DNA of 64,000 nt from Hippasteria phrygiana (GCA_037893225.1 JAZGUH010000489.1:744001-808000), one strand, 5' to 3'. Positions 50,327 through 63,854 are shown, counted from the first letter of the stretch. The notes: generated from the sequence alone by a model not told the origin. Program-made: numbers and translations.

Positions 50327-53300
50327 CCCGATCAGTAGCAGTTGCACTGTAACACTTGCACTGTAACACTTGCACTGTAACACTTGCACTGTAACACTTA
50401 AACTGTAACACTTGCACTGTAACACTTGCACTGTAACACTTGCACTGTAACACTTGCACTCACTCTAAGGGACATGCAATCACATCCAACCAAATTCCAT
50501 ATAGGAAAATATAGAAATTTATATTTTCACATAATTTTCTTCAGAAGAAAAATGTCTTCATTGCTCTGCAAGCATTTCTTTTCGGCTGCAGCGCTGTTAG
50601 TTGTTCACAAATTGCTTGTAAAAATTGCTTTGTGTGACAATGCCTTAACTCTAACACTTGCCCTCGAACCTTAACCCTAACACTTGAACTCAAACTCTTA
50701 ACTTTAACACTAATTTTAATATTCCTAACTCGCTTACTCTATTTTTCCAACAACTTCAGGAGAGATCAACTTCAGAAGAGATCAACATCCGGCTCCTGGC
50801 TGTCAAGACCTCAAGGCCACCCAAGATCATCATGGACAGAACTGGAATGGCCTAGTGAGATAGACAGCTTGCAGGCCTAGATCAGCACAATAGACCTACG
50901 CTGTTTAGTAGATGAGTAAGTCTAACCCTCTCTCTACCTCTGACTCTCCTTCTCTCTTACTCTCACATTCTAACCCGATCACTAGCACTTGCACTGTGAC
51001 ACTTGCACTGTGACACTTGCACTGTGACACTTGCACTGTGACACTTGCACTGTGACACTTGCACTGTGACACTTGCACTGTGACACTTGCACTGTGACAC
51101 TTGCACTGTGACACTTGCACTGTGACACTTGCACTGTGACACTTGCACTGTGACACTTGCACTCTAACACTAATTCTAATATTCCGATCAGTAGCACTTG
51201 CACTGTAACACTTGCACTGTAACACTTGCACTGTAACACTTGCAGTCGAACCTTAACCCTAACACTTGCACTGTAACACTTGAACTCAAACCCTTAACTC
51301 TAACACTAATTTTAATATTCCTAACTCGCTTACATTATTTTTCCATCAACTTCAGGAGAGATCAACATCTGGCTCCTGGCTGTCAAGTCCTCGAGGCCAC
51401 CCAAGATCATCATGGACAGAACTGGAATGGCCTAGTGAGATAGACAGCTTGCAGGCCTAGATCAGCACAATAGACCTACGCTGTTTAGTAGATGAGTAAG
51501 TGTAACACTCTCTCTACCTCTGACTCTCCTTCTCTCTTACTCTCACATTCTAACCCGATCAGTAGCACTTGCACTGTAACACTTGCACTGTAACACTTGC
51601 ACTGTAACACTTGCACTGTAACACTTGCACTCGAACCTTAACCCTAACACTTGAACTCAAACCCTTAACTCTAACACTAATTTTAATATTCTTAACTCGC
51701 TTACTCTATTTTTCCATCAACTTCAGGAGAGATCAACATCCGGCTCCTGGCTGTCAAGACCTCGAGGCCACCCAAGATCATCATGGATAGAACTGGAATG
51801 GCCTAGTGAGATAGACAGCTTGCAGGCCTAGATCAGCACAATAGACCTACGCTGTTTAGTAGATGAGTAAGTCTAACCCTCTCTCTACCTCTGACTCTCC
51901 TTCTCTCTTACTCTCACATTCTAACCCGATCACTAGTACTTGCACTGTGACACTTGCACTGTGACACTTGCACTGTGACACTTGCACTGTGACACTTGCA
52001 CTGTGACACTTGCACTGTGACACTTGCACTGTGACACTTGCACTGTGACACTTGCACTGTGACACTTGCACTGTGACACTTGCACTGTGACACTTGCACT
52101 GTGACACTTGCACTGTGACACTTGCACTCTAACACTAATTCTAATATTCCGATCAGTAGCACTTGCACTGTAACACTTGCACTGTAACACTTGCACTGTA
52201 ACACTTGCACTCGAACCTTAACCCTAACACTTGCACTGTAACACTTGAACTCAAACCCTTAACTCTAACACTAATTTTAATATTCTTAAGTCGCTTACTC
52301 TATTTTTCCATCAACTTCAGGAGAGATCAACATCCGGCTCCTGGCTGTCAAGACCTCGAGGCCACCCAAGATCATCATGGATAGAACTGGAATGGCCTAG
52401 TGAGATAGACAGCTTGCAGGCCTAGATCAGCACAATAGACCTACGCTGTTTAGTAGATGAGTAAGTCTAACCCTCTCTCTACCTCTGACTCTCCTTCTCT
52501 CTTACTCTCACATTCTAACCCGATCACTAGCACTTGCACTGTGACACTTGCACTGTGACACTTGCACTGTGACACTTGCACTGTGACACTTGCACTGTGA
52601 CACTTGCACTGTGACACTTGCACTGTGACACTTGCACTGTGACACTTGCACTGTGACACTTGCACTGTGACACTTGCACTGTGACACTTGCACTCTAACA
52701 CTAATTCTAATATTCCGATCAGTAGCACTTGCACTGTAACACTTGCACTGTAACACTTGCACTGTAACACTTGAACTCAAACCCTTAACTCTAACACTAA
52801 TTTTAATATTCCTAACTCGCTTACATTATTTTTCCATCAACTTCAGGAGAGATCAACATCTGGCTCCTGGCTGTCAAGTCCTCGAGGCCACCCAAGATCA
52901 TCATGGACAGAACTGGAATGGCCTAGTGAGATAGACAGCTTGCAGGCCTAGATCAGCACAATAGACCTACGCTGTTTAGTAGATGAGTAAGTGTAACACT
53001 CTCTCTACCTCTGACTCTCCTTCTCTCTTACTCTCACATTCTAACCCGATCAGTAGCACTTGCACTGTAACACTTGCACTGTAACACTTGCACTGTAACA
53101 CTTGCACTGTAACACTTGCACTCGAACCTTAACCCTAACACTTGAACTCAAACCCTTAACTCTAACACTAATTTTAATATTCTTAACTCGCTTACTCTAT
53201 TTTTCCATCAACTTCAGGAGAGATCAACATCCGGCTCCTGGCTGTCAAGACCTCGAGGCCACCCAAGATCATCATGGACAGAACTGGAATGGCCTAGTGA

Positions 53301-53415
53301 GATAGACAGCTTGCAGGCCTAGATCAGCACAATAGACCTACGCTGTTTAGTAGATGAGTAAGTGTAACACTCTCTCTACCTCTGACTCTCCTTCTCTCTT
53401 ACTCTCACATTCTAA
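50327..53415. repeat. Higher-order repeat block 17: C-A-B-A-A-B (3,089 bp)
   Basis: Units start at C50327 (8, one repeat altered to CTTAAACTGTAACA near 50397; insert 50466-50647), A50974 (12), B51554, A51925 (13), A52519 (11), B53045. C50327 ends CCTAGATCAG and GTCTAACCCTC, so it switches to an A-leading flank. A52519 lacks a 40-bp piece of the linker (from CTTGCACTCGAACC to the following GTAACA). Confidence 0.9.
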
Positions 53416-54685
53416 CCCGATCAGTAGCAGTTGCACTGTAACACTTGCACTGTAACACTTGCACTGTAACACTTGCACTGTAACACTTGCACTGTAACAC
53501 TTGCACTGTAACACTTGCACTGTAACACTTGCACTGTAACACTTGCACTCACTCTAAGGGACATGCAATCACATCCAACCAAATTCCATATAGGAAAATA
53601 TAGAAATTTATATTTTCACATAATTTTCTTCAGAAGAAAAATGTCTTCATTGCTCTGCAAGCATTTCTTTTCGGCTGCAGCGCTGTTAGTTGTTCACAAA
53701 TTGCTTGTAAAAATTGCTTTGTGTGACAATGCCTTAACTCTAACACTTGCCCTCGAACCTTAACCCTAACACTTGAACTCAAACTCTTAACTTTAACACT
53801 AATTTTAATATTCCTAACTCGCTTACTCTATTTTTCCATCAACTTCAGGAGAGATCAACTTCAGAAGAGATCAACATCCGGCTCCTGGCTGTCAAGACCT
53901 CAAGGCCACCCAAGATCATCATGGACAGAACTGGAATGGCCTAGTGAGATAGACAGCTTGCAGGCCTAAATCAGCACAATAGACCTACGCTGTTTAGTAG
54001 AAGAGTAAGTCTAACACTCTCTCTACCTCTGACTCTCCTTCTCTCTTACTCTCACATTCTAACCCGATCAGTAGCACTTGCACTGTAACACTTGCACTGT
54101 AACACTTGCACTGTAACACTTGCACTGTAACACTTGCACTCGAACCTTAACCCTAACACTTGAACTCAAACCCTTAACTCTAACACTAATTTTAATATTC
54201 TTAACTCGCTTACTCTATTTTTCCATCAACTTCAGGAGAGATCAACATCCGGCTCCAGGCTGTCAAGACCTCGAGGCCACCCAAGATCATCATGGATAGA
54301 ACTGGAATGGCCTAGTGAGATAGACAGCTTGCAGGCCTAGATCAGCACAATAGACCTACGCTGTTTAGTAGATGAGTAAGTCTAACCCTCTCTCTACCTC
54401 TGACTCTCCTTCTCTCTTACTCTCACATTCTAACCCGATCACTAGCACTTGCACTGTGACACTTGCACTGTGACACTTGCACTGTGACGCTTGCACTGTG
54501 ACACTTGCACTGTGACACTTGCACTGTGACACTTGCACTGTGACACTTGCACTGTGACACTTGCACTGTGACACTTGCACTGTGACACTTGCACTGTGAC
54601 ACTTGCACTCTAACACTAATTCTAATATTCCGATCAGTAGCACTTGCACTGTAACACTTGCACTGTAACACTTGCACTGTAACAC
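51240..54685. repeat. 3,446-bp tandem duplication, copy 1 (approximate ends)
   Basis: Unit starts B51554, A51925, A52519, B53045, C53416, B54063 and A54434 all recur 3,446 bp later with equal minisatellite counts. Shared private markers: CTTAAGTCGC near 52286/55732, the 40-bp deletion in the second A, TAGAAGAGTAAG at the end of the C core, GTGACG in A54434/A57880. The left edge is blurred by the preceding GTGACA array (12 versus 11 repeats). Confidence 0.9.
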
Positions 54686-56861
54686 TTGCAGTCGAACCTT
54701 AACCCTAACACTTGCACTGTAACACTTGAACTCAAACCCTTAACTCTAACACTAATTTTAATATTCCTAACTCGCTTACATTATTTTTCCATCAACTTCA
54801 GGAGAGATCAACATCTGGCTCCTGGCTGTCAAGTCCTCGAGGCCACCCAAGATCATCATGGACAGAACTGGAATGGCCTAGTGAGATAGACAGCTTGCAG
54901 GCCTAGATCAGCACAATAGACCTACGCTGTTTAGTAGATGAGTAAGTGTAACACTCTCTCTACCTCTGACTCTCCTTCTCTCTTACTCTCACATTCTAAC
55001 CCGATCAGTAGCACTTGCACTGTAACACTTGCACTGTAACACTTGCACTGTAACACTTGCACTGTAACACTTGCACTCGAACCTTAACCCTAACACTTGA
55101 ACTCAAACCCTTAACTCTAACACTAATTTTAATATTCTTAACTCGCTTACTCTATTTTTCCATCAACTTCAGGAGAGATCAACATCCGGCTCCTGGCTGT
55201 CAAGACCTCGAGGCCACCCAAGATCATCATGGATAGAACTGGAATGGCCTAGTGAGATAGACAGCTTGCAGGCCTAGATCAGCACAATAGACCTACGCTG
55301 TTTAGTAGATGAGTAAGTCTAACCCTCTCTCTACCTCTGACTCTCCTTCTCTCTTACTCTCACATTCTAACCCGATCACTAGTACTTGCACTGTGACACT
55401 TGCACTGTGACACTTGCACTGTGACACTTGCACTGTGACACTTGCACTGTGACACTTGCACTGTGACACTTGCACTGTGACACTTGCACTGTGACACTTG
55501 CACTGTGACACTTGCACTGTGACACTTGCACTGTGACACTTGCACTGTGACACTTGCACTGTGACACTTGCACTCTAACACTAATTCTAATATTCCGATC
55601 AGTAGCACTTGCACTGTAACACTTGCACTGTAACACTTGCACTGTAACACTTGCACTCGAACCTTAACCCTAACACTTGCACTGTAACACTTGAACTCAA
55701 ACCCTTAACTCTAACACTAATTTTAATATTCTTAAGTCGCTTACTCTATTTTTCCATCAACTTCAGGAGAGATCAACATCCGGCTCCTGGCTGTCAAGAC
55801 CTCGAGGCCACCCAAGATCATCATGGATAGAACTGGAATGGCCTAGTGAGATAGACAGCTTGCAGGCCTAGATCAGCACAATAGACCTACGCTGTTTAGT
55901 AGATGAGTAAGTCTAACCCTCTCTCTACCTCTGACTCTCCTTCTCTCTTACTCTCACATTCTAACCCGATCACTAGCACTTGCACTGTGACACTTGCACT
56001 GTGACACTTGCACTGTGACACTTGCACTGTGACACTTGCACTGTGACACTTGCACTGTGACACTTGCACTGTGACACTTGCACTGTGACACTTGCACTGT
56101 GACACTTGCACTGTGACACTTGCACTGTGACACTTGCACTCTAACACTAATTCTAATATTCCGATCAGTAGCACTTGCACTGTAACACTTGCACTGTAAC
56201 ACTTGCACTGTAACACTTGAACTCAAACCCTTAACTCTAACACTAATTTTAATATTCCTAACTCGCTTACATTATTTTTCCATCAACTTCAGGAGAGATC
56301 AACATCTGGCTCCTGGCTGTCAAGTCCTCGAGGCCACCCAAGATCATCATGGACAGAACTGGAATGGCCTAGTGAGATAGACAGCTTGCAGGCCTAGATC
56401 AGCACAATAGACCTACGCTGTTTAGTAGATGAGTAAGTGTAACACTCTCTCTACCTCTGACTCTCCTTCTCTCTTACTCTCACATTCTAACCCGATCAGT
56501 AGCACTTGCACTGTAACACTTGCACTGTAACACTTGCACTGTAACACTTGCACTGTAACACTTGCACTCGAACCTTAACCCTAACACTTGAACTCAAACC
56601 CTTAACTCTAACACTAATTTTAATATTCTTAACTCGCTTACTCTATTTTTCCATCAACTTCAGGAGAGATCAACATCCGGCTCCTGGCTGTCAAGACCTC
56701 GAGGCCACCCAAGATCATCATGGACAGAACTGGAATGGCCTAGTGAGATAGACAGCTTGCAGGCCTAGATCAGCACAATAGACCTACGCTGTTTAGTAGA
56801 TGAGTAAGTGTAACACTCTCTCTACCTCTGACTCTCCTTCTCTCTTACTCTCACATTCTAA
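53416..56861. repeat. Higher-order repeat block 18: C-B-A-B-A-A-B (3,446 bp)
   Basis: Units start at C53416 (8; insert 53555-53736), B54063, A54434 (11, GTGACG variant near 54486), B55000, A55371 (13), A55965 (11, same 40-bp deletion as A52519), B56491. A complete heptamer and one period of the 3,446-bp tandem duplication. Confidence 0.92.
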
Positions 56862-58131
56862 CCCGATCAGTAGCAGTTGCACTGTAACACTTGCACTGTA
56901 ACACTTGCACTGTAACACTTGCACTGTAACACTTGCACTGTAACACTTGCACTGTAACACTTGCACTGTAACACTTGCACTGTAACACTTGCACTCACTC
57001 TAAGGGACATGCAATCACATCCAACCAAATTCCATATAGGAAAATATAGAAATTTATATTTTCACATAATTTTCTTCAGAAGAAAAATGTCTTCATTGCT
57101 CTGCAAGCATTTCTTTTCGGCTGCAGCGCTGTTAGTTGTTCACAAATTGCTTGTAAAAATTGCTTTGTGTGACAATGCCTTAACTCTAACACTTGCCCTC
57201 GAACCTTAACCCTAACACTTGAACTCAAACTCTTAACTTTAACACTAATTTTAATATTCCTAACTCGCTTACTCTATTTTTCCATCAACTTCAGGAGAGA
57301 TCAACTTCAGAAGAGATCAACATCCGGCTCCTGGCTGTCAAGACCTCAAGGCCACCCAAGATCATCATGGACAGAACTGGAATGGCCTAGTGAGATAGAC
57401 AGCTTGCAGGCCTAAATCAGCACAATAGACCTACGCTGTTTAGTAGAAGAGTAAGTCTAACACTCTCTCTACCTCTGACTCTCCTTCTCTCTTACTCTCA
57501 CATTCTAACCCGATCAGTAGCACTTGCACTGTAACACTTGCACTGTAACACTTGCACTGTAACACTTGCACTGTAACACTTGCACTCGAACCTTAACCCT
57601 AACACTTGAACTCAAACCCTTAACTCTAACACTAATTTTAATATTCTTAACTCGCTTACTCTATTTTTCCATCAACTTCAGGAGAGATCAACATCCGGCT
57701 CCAGGCTGTCAAGACCTCGAGGCCACCCAAGATCATCATGGATAGAACTGGAATGGCCTAGTGAGATAGACAGCTTGCAGGCCTAGATCAGCACAATAGA
57801 CCTACGCTGTTTAGTAGATGAGTAAGTCTAACCCTCTCTCTACCTCTGACTCTCCTTCTCTCTTACTCTCACATTCTAACCCGATCACTAGCACTTGCAC
57901 TGTGACACTTGCACTGTGACACTTGCACTGTGACGCTTGCACTGTGACACTTGCACTGTGACACTTGCACTGTGACACTTGCACTGTGACACTTGCACTG
58001 TGACACTTGCACTGTGACACTTGCACTGTGACACTTGCACTGTGACACTTGCACTCTAACACTAATTCTAATATTCCGATCAGTAGCACTTGCACTGTAA
58101 CACTTGCACTGTAACACTTGCACTGTAACAC
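54686..58131. repeat. 3,446-bp tandem duplication, copy 2 (approximate ends)
   Basis: Second copy. It ends near 58134, where the CAGTCG marker of 51240 and 54686 is CACTCG. Downstream units (B58446, A'58816) are still homologous to B55000 and A55371 but differ in array type and by indels. Confidence 0.9.
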
Positions 58132-61116
58132 TTGCACTCGAACCTTAACCCTAACACTTGCACTGTAACACTTGAACTCAAACCCTTAACTCTAACACTA
58201 ATTTTAATATTCCTAACTCGCTTACATTATTTTTCCATCAACTTCAGGAGAGATCAACATCTGGCTCCTGGCTGTCAAGTCCTCGAGGCCACCCAAGATC
58301 ATCATGGACAGAACTGGAATGGCCTAGTGAGATAGACAGCTTGCAGGCCTAGATCAGCACAATAGACCTACGCTGTTTAGTAGATGAGTAAGTGTAACAC
58401 TCTCTCTACCTCTGACTCTCCTTCTCTCTTACTCTCACATTCTAACCCGATCAGTAGCACTTGCACTGTAACACTTGCACTGTAACACTTGCACTGTAAC
58501 ACTTGCACTGTAACACTTGCACTCGAACCTTAACCCTAACACTTGAACTCAAACCCTTAACTCTAACACTAATTTTAATATTCTTAACTCGCTTACTCTA
58601 TTTTTCATCAACTTCAGGAGAGATCAACATCCGGCTCCTGGCTGTCAAGACCTCGAGGCCACCCAAGATCATCATGGATAGAACTGGAATGGCCTAGTGA
58701 GATAGACAGCTTGCAGGCCTAGATCAGCACAATAGACCTACGCTGTTTAGTAGATGAGTAAGTCTAACCCTCTCTCTACCTCTGACTCTCCTTCTCTCTT
58801 ACTCTCACATTCTAACCCGATCACTAGCACTTGCACTGTGACACTTGCACTGTGACACTTGCACTGTGACACTTGCACTGTGACACTTGCACTGTGACAC
58901 TTGCACTGTGACACTTGCACTGTGACACTTGCACTGTGACACTTGCACTGTGACACTTGCACTGTAACACTTGCACTCGAACCTTAACCCTAACACTTGC
59001 ACTGTAACACTTGAACTCAAACCCTTAACTCTAACACTAATTTTAATATTCTTAACTCGCTTACTCTATTTTTCCATCAACTTCAGGAGAGATCAACATC
59101 CGGCTCCTGGCTGTCAAGACCTCGAGGCCACCCAAGATCATCATGGATAGAACTGGAATGGCCTAGTGAGATAGACAGCTTGCAGGCCTAGATCAGCACA
59201 ATAGACCTACGCTGTTTAGTAGATGAGTAAGTCTAACCCTCTCTCTACCTCTGACTCTCCTTCTCTCTTACTCTCACATTCTAACCCGATCACTAGCACT
59301 TGCACTGTGACACTTGCACTGTGACACTTGCACTGTGACACTTGCACTGTGACACTTGCACTGTGACACTTGCACTGTGACACTTGCACTGTGACACTTG
59401 CACTGTGACACTAATTCTAATATTCCGATCAGTAGCACTTGCACTGTAACACTTGCACTGTAACACTTGCACTGTAACACTTGCACTCGAACCTTAACCC
59501 TAACACTTGCACTGTAACACTTGAACTCAAACCCTTAACTCTAACACTAATTTTAATATTCCTAACTCGCTTACATTATTTTTCCATCAACTTCAGGAGA
59601 GATCAACATCTGGCTCCTGGCTGTCAAGTCCTCGAGGCCACCCAAGATCATCATGGACAGAACTGGAATGGCCTAGTGAGATAGACAGCTTGCAGGCCTA
59701 GATCAGCACAATAGACCTACGCTGTTTAGTAGATGAGTAAGTGTAACACTCTCTCTACCTCTGACTCTCCTTCTCTCTTACTCTCACATTCTAACCCGAT
59801 CAGTAGCACTTGCACTGTAACACTTGCACTGTAACACTTGCACTGTAACACTTGCACTGTAACACTTGCACTGTAACACTTGCACTCGAACCTTAACCCT
59901 AACACTTGAACTCAAACCCTTAACTCTGACACTAATTTTAATATTCTTAACTCGCTTACTCTATTTTTCCATCAACTTCAGGAGAGATCAACATCCGGCT
60001 CCTGGCTGTCAAGACCTCGAGGCCACCCAAGATCATCATGGATAGAACTGGAATGGCCTAGTGAGATAGACAGCTTGCAGGCCTAGATCAGCACAATAGA
60101 CCTACGCTGTTTAGTAGATGAGTAAGTCTAACCCTCTCTCTACCTCTGACTCTCCTTCTCTCTTACTCTCACATTCTAACCCGATCACTAGCACTTGCAC
60201 TGTGACACTTGCACTGTGACACTTGCACTGTGACACTTGCACTGTGACACTTGCACTGTGACACTTGCACTGTGACACTTGCACTGTGACACTTGCACTG
60301 TGACACTTGCACTGTGACACTTGCACTGTGACACTTGCACTGTGACACTTGCACTCTAACACTAATTCTAATATTCCGATCAGTAGCACTTGCACTGTAA
60401 CACTTGCACTGTAACACTTGCACTGTAACACTTGCACTCGAACCTTAACCCTAACACTTGCACTGTAACACTTGAACTCAAACCCTTAACTCTAACACTA
60501 ATTTTAATATTCCTAACTCGCTTACATTATTTTTCCATCAACTTCAGGAGAGATCAACATCTGGCTCCTGGCTGTCAAGTCCTCGAGGCCACCCAAGATC
60601 ATCATGGACAGAACTGGAATGGCCTAGTGAGATAGACAGCTTGCAGGCCTAGATCAGCACAATAGACCTACGCTGTTTAGTAGATGAGTAAGTGTAACAC
60701 TCTCTCTACCTCTGACTCTCCTTCTCTCTTACTCTCACATTCTAACCCGATCAGTAGCACTTGCACTGTAACACTTGCACTGTAACACTTGCACTGTAAC
60801 ACTTGCACTGTAACACTTGCACTCGAACCTTAACCCTAACACTTGAACTCAAACCCTTAACTCTAACACTAATTTTAATATTCTTAACTCGCTTACTCTA
60901 TTTTTCCATCAACTTCAGGAGAGATCAACATCCGGCTCCTGGCTGTCAAGACCTCGAGGCCACCCAAGATCATCATGGACAGAACTGGAATGGCCTAGTG
61001 AGATAGACAGCTTGCAGGCCTAGATCAGCACAATAGACCTACGCTGTTTAGTAGATGAGTAAGTGTAACACTCTCTCTACCTCTGACTCTCCTTCTCTCT
61101 TACTCTCACATTCTAA
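56862..61116. repeat. Higher-order repeat block 19: C-B-A-B-A'-A-B-A-B (4,255 bp)
   Basis: Units start at C56862 (8; insert 57001-57182), B57509, A57880 (11), B58446, A'58816 (9 GTGACA then 1 GTAACA), A59285, B59795 (5), A60180 (11), B60746. B58446 is 370 bp, the only B with a 1-bp deletion (TTTTTCATC near 58602). A59285 has CTGTGACACTAATTC replacing the usual CTCTAACACTAATTC at the array end. Confidence 0.88.
58816..59284. repeat. A' unit lacking the A spacer (469 bp)
   Basis: Same arrangement as A'44599 but with nine GTGACA repeats. Its block context (B before, A after) is also the same, so the two may descend from one event. Confidence 0.88.
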
Positions 61117-63854
61117 CCCGATCAGTAGCAGTTGCACTGTAACACTTGCACTGTAACACTTGCACTGTAACACTTGCACTGTAACACTTGCACTGTAACA
61201 CTTGCACTGTAACACTTGCACTCACTCTAAGGGACATGCAATCACATCCAACCAAATTCCATATAGGAAAATATAGAAATTTATATTTTCACATAATTTT
61301 CTTCAGAAGAAAAATGTCTTCATTGCTCTGCAAGCATTTCTTTTCGGCTGCAGCGCTGTTAGTTGTTCACAAATTGCTTGTAAAAATTGCTTTGTGTGAC
61401 AATGCCTTAACTCTAACACTTGCCCTCGAACCTTAACCCTAACACTTGAACTCAAACTCTTAACTTTAACACTAATTTTAATATTCCTAACTCGCTTACT
61501 CTATTTTTCCATCAACTTCAGGAGAGATCAACTTCAGAAGAGATCAACATCCGGCTCCTGGCTGTCAAGACCTCAAGGCCACCCAAGATCATCATGGACA
61601 GAACTGGAATGGCCTAGTGAGATAGACAGCTTGCAGGCCTAAATCAGCACAATAGACCTACGCTGTTTAGTAGATGAGTAAGTCTAACACTCTCTCTACC
61701 TCTGACTCTCCTTCTCTCTTACTCTCACATTCTAACCCGATCAGTAGCACTTGCACTGTAACACTTGCACTGTAACACTTGCACTGTAACACTTGCACTG
61801 TAACACTTGCACTCGAACCTTAACCCTAACACTTGAACTCAAACCCTTAACTCTAACACTAATTTTAATATTCTTAACTCGCTTACTCTATTTTTCCATC
61901 AACTTCAGGAGAGATCAACATCCGGCTCCAGGCTGTCAAGACCTCGAGGCCACCCAAGATCATCATGGATAGAACTGGAATGGCCTAGTGAGATAGACAG
62001 CTTGCAGGCCTAGATCAGCACAATAGACCTACGCTGTTTAGTAGATGAGTAAGTCTAACCCTCTCTCTACCTCTGACTCTCCTTCTCTCTTACTCTCACA
62101 TTCTAACCCGATCACTAGCACTTGCACTGTGACACTTGCACTGTGACACTTGCACTGTGACACTTGCACTGTGACACTTGCACTGTGACACTTGCACTGT
62201 GACACTTGCACTGTGACACTTGCACTGTGACACTTGCACTCTAACACTAATTCTAATATTCCGATCAGTAGCACTTGCACTGTAACACTTGCACTGTAAC
62301 ACTTGCACTGTAACACTTGCACTCGAACCTTAACCCTAACACTTGCACTGTAACACTTGAACTCAAACCCTTAACTCTAACACTAATTTTAATATTCCAA
62401 ACTCGCTTACATTATTTTTCCATCAACTTCAGGAGAGATCAACATCTGGCTCCTGGCTGTCAAGTCCTCGAGGCCACCCAAGATCATCATGGACAGAACT
62501 GGAATGGCCTAGTGAGATAGACAGCTTGCAGGCCTAGATCAGCACAATAGACCTACGCTGTTTAGTAGATGAGTAAGTGTAACACTCTCTCTACCTCTGA
62601 CTCTCCTTCTCTCTTACTCTCACATTCTAACCCGATCAGTAGCACTTGCACTGTAACACTTGCACTGTAACACTTGCACTGTAACACTTGCACTGTAACA
62701 CTTGCACTCGAACCTTAACCCTAACACTTGAACTCAAACCCTTAACTCTAACACTAATTTTAATATTCTTAACTCGCTTACTCTATTTTTTCATCAACTT
62801 CAGGAGAGATCAACATCCGGCTCCTGGCTGTCAAGACCTCGAGGCCACCCAAGATCATCATGGATAGAACTGGAATGGCCTAGTGAGATAGACAGCTTGC
62901 AGGCCTAGATCAGCACAATAGACCTACGCTGTTTAGTAGATGAGTAAGTCTAACCCTCTCTCTACCTCTGACTCTCCTTCTCTCTTACTCTCACATTCTA
63001 ACCCGATCACTAGCACTTGCACTGTGACACTTGCACTGTGACATTTGCACTGTGACACTTGCACTGTGACACTTGCACTCTAACACTAATTCTAATATTC
63101 CGATCAGTAGCACTTGCACTGTAACACTTGCACTGTAACACTTGCACTGTAACACTTGCACTGTAACACTTGCACTCGAACCTTAACCCTAACACTTGCA
63201 CTGTAACACTTGAACTCAAACCCTTAACTCTAACACTAATTTTAATATTCCTAACTCGCTTACATTATTTTTCCATCAACTTCAGGAGAGATCAACATCT
63301 GGCTCCTGGCTGTCAAGTCCTCGAGGCCACCCAAGATCATCATGGACAGAACTGGAATGGCCTAGTGAGATAGACAGCTTGCAGGCCTAGATCAGCACAA
63401 TAGACCTACGCTGTTTAGTAGATGAGTAAGTGTAACACTCTCTCTACCTCTGACTCTCCTTCTCTCTTACTCTCACATTCTAACCCGATCAGTAGCACTT
63501 GCACTGTAACACTTGCACTGTAACACTTGCACTGTAACACTTGCACTGTAACACTTGCACTCGAACCTTAACCCTAACACTTGAACTCAAACCCTTAACT
63601 CTAACACTAATTTTAATATTCTTAACTCGCTTACTCTATTTTTCCATCAACTTCAGGAGAGATCAACATCCGGCTCCTGGCTGTCAAGACCTCGAGGCCA
63701 CCCAAGATCATCATGGACAGAACTGGAATGGCCTAGTGAGATAGACAGCTTGCAGGCCTAGATCAGCACAATAGACCTACGCTGTTTAGTAGATGAGTAA
63801 GTGTAACACTCTCTCTACCTCTGACTCTCCTTCTCTCTTACTCTCACATTCTAA
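61117..63854. repeat. Higher-order repeat block 20: C-B-A-B-A-B (2,738 bp)
   Basis: Units start at C61117 (6; insert 61228-61409), B61736 (GGCTCCAGG), A62107 (8, CCAAACTCGC), B62631 (six T residues), A63002 (4 GTGACA, one GACATTTGC, plus 4 GTAACA), B63484. From A62107 on it matches 47009-48812 in unit order and rare markers, with four fewer 14-bp repeats in the second A. Confidence 0.9.

Noticed and set aside
888..61436. Plus-strand 82-codon ORF in all 20 complete C units, including a hydrophobic part (SAAALLVV)
   Set aside because: It starts in the minisatellite, runs through the AT-rich insert and ends in the linker. Copies differ by only a few substitutions because they are young, so an open frame is not evidence of selection. 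No known domain is recognised.
137..63744. Plus-strand 63-67-codon ORF family in A and B units, beginning MHSNLNPNTC or MHCNTCTRTL
   Set aside because: It crosses linker, pyrimidine run and core, ends where all frames stop in the core, and is lost in B units with small changes. Its sameness is explained by recent repeat amplification.
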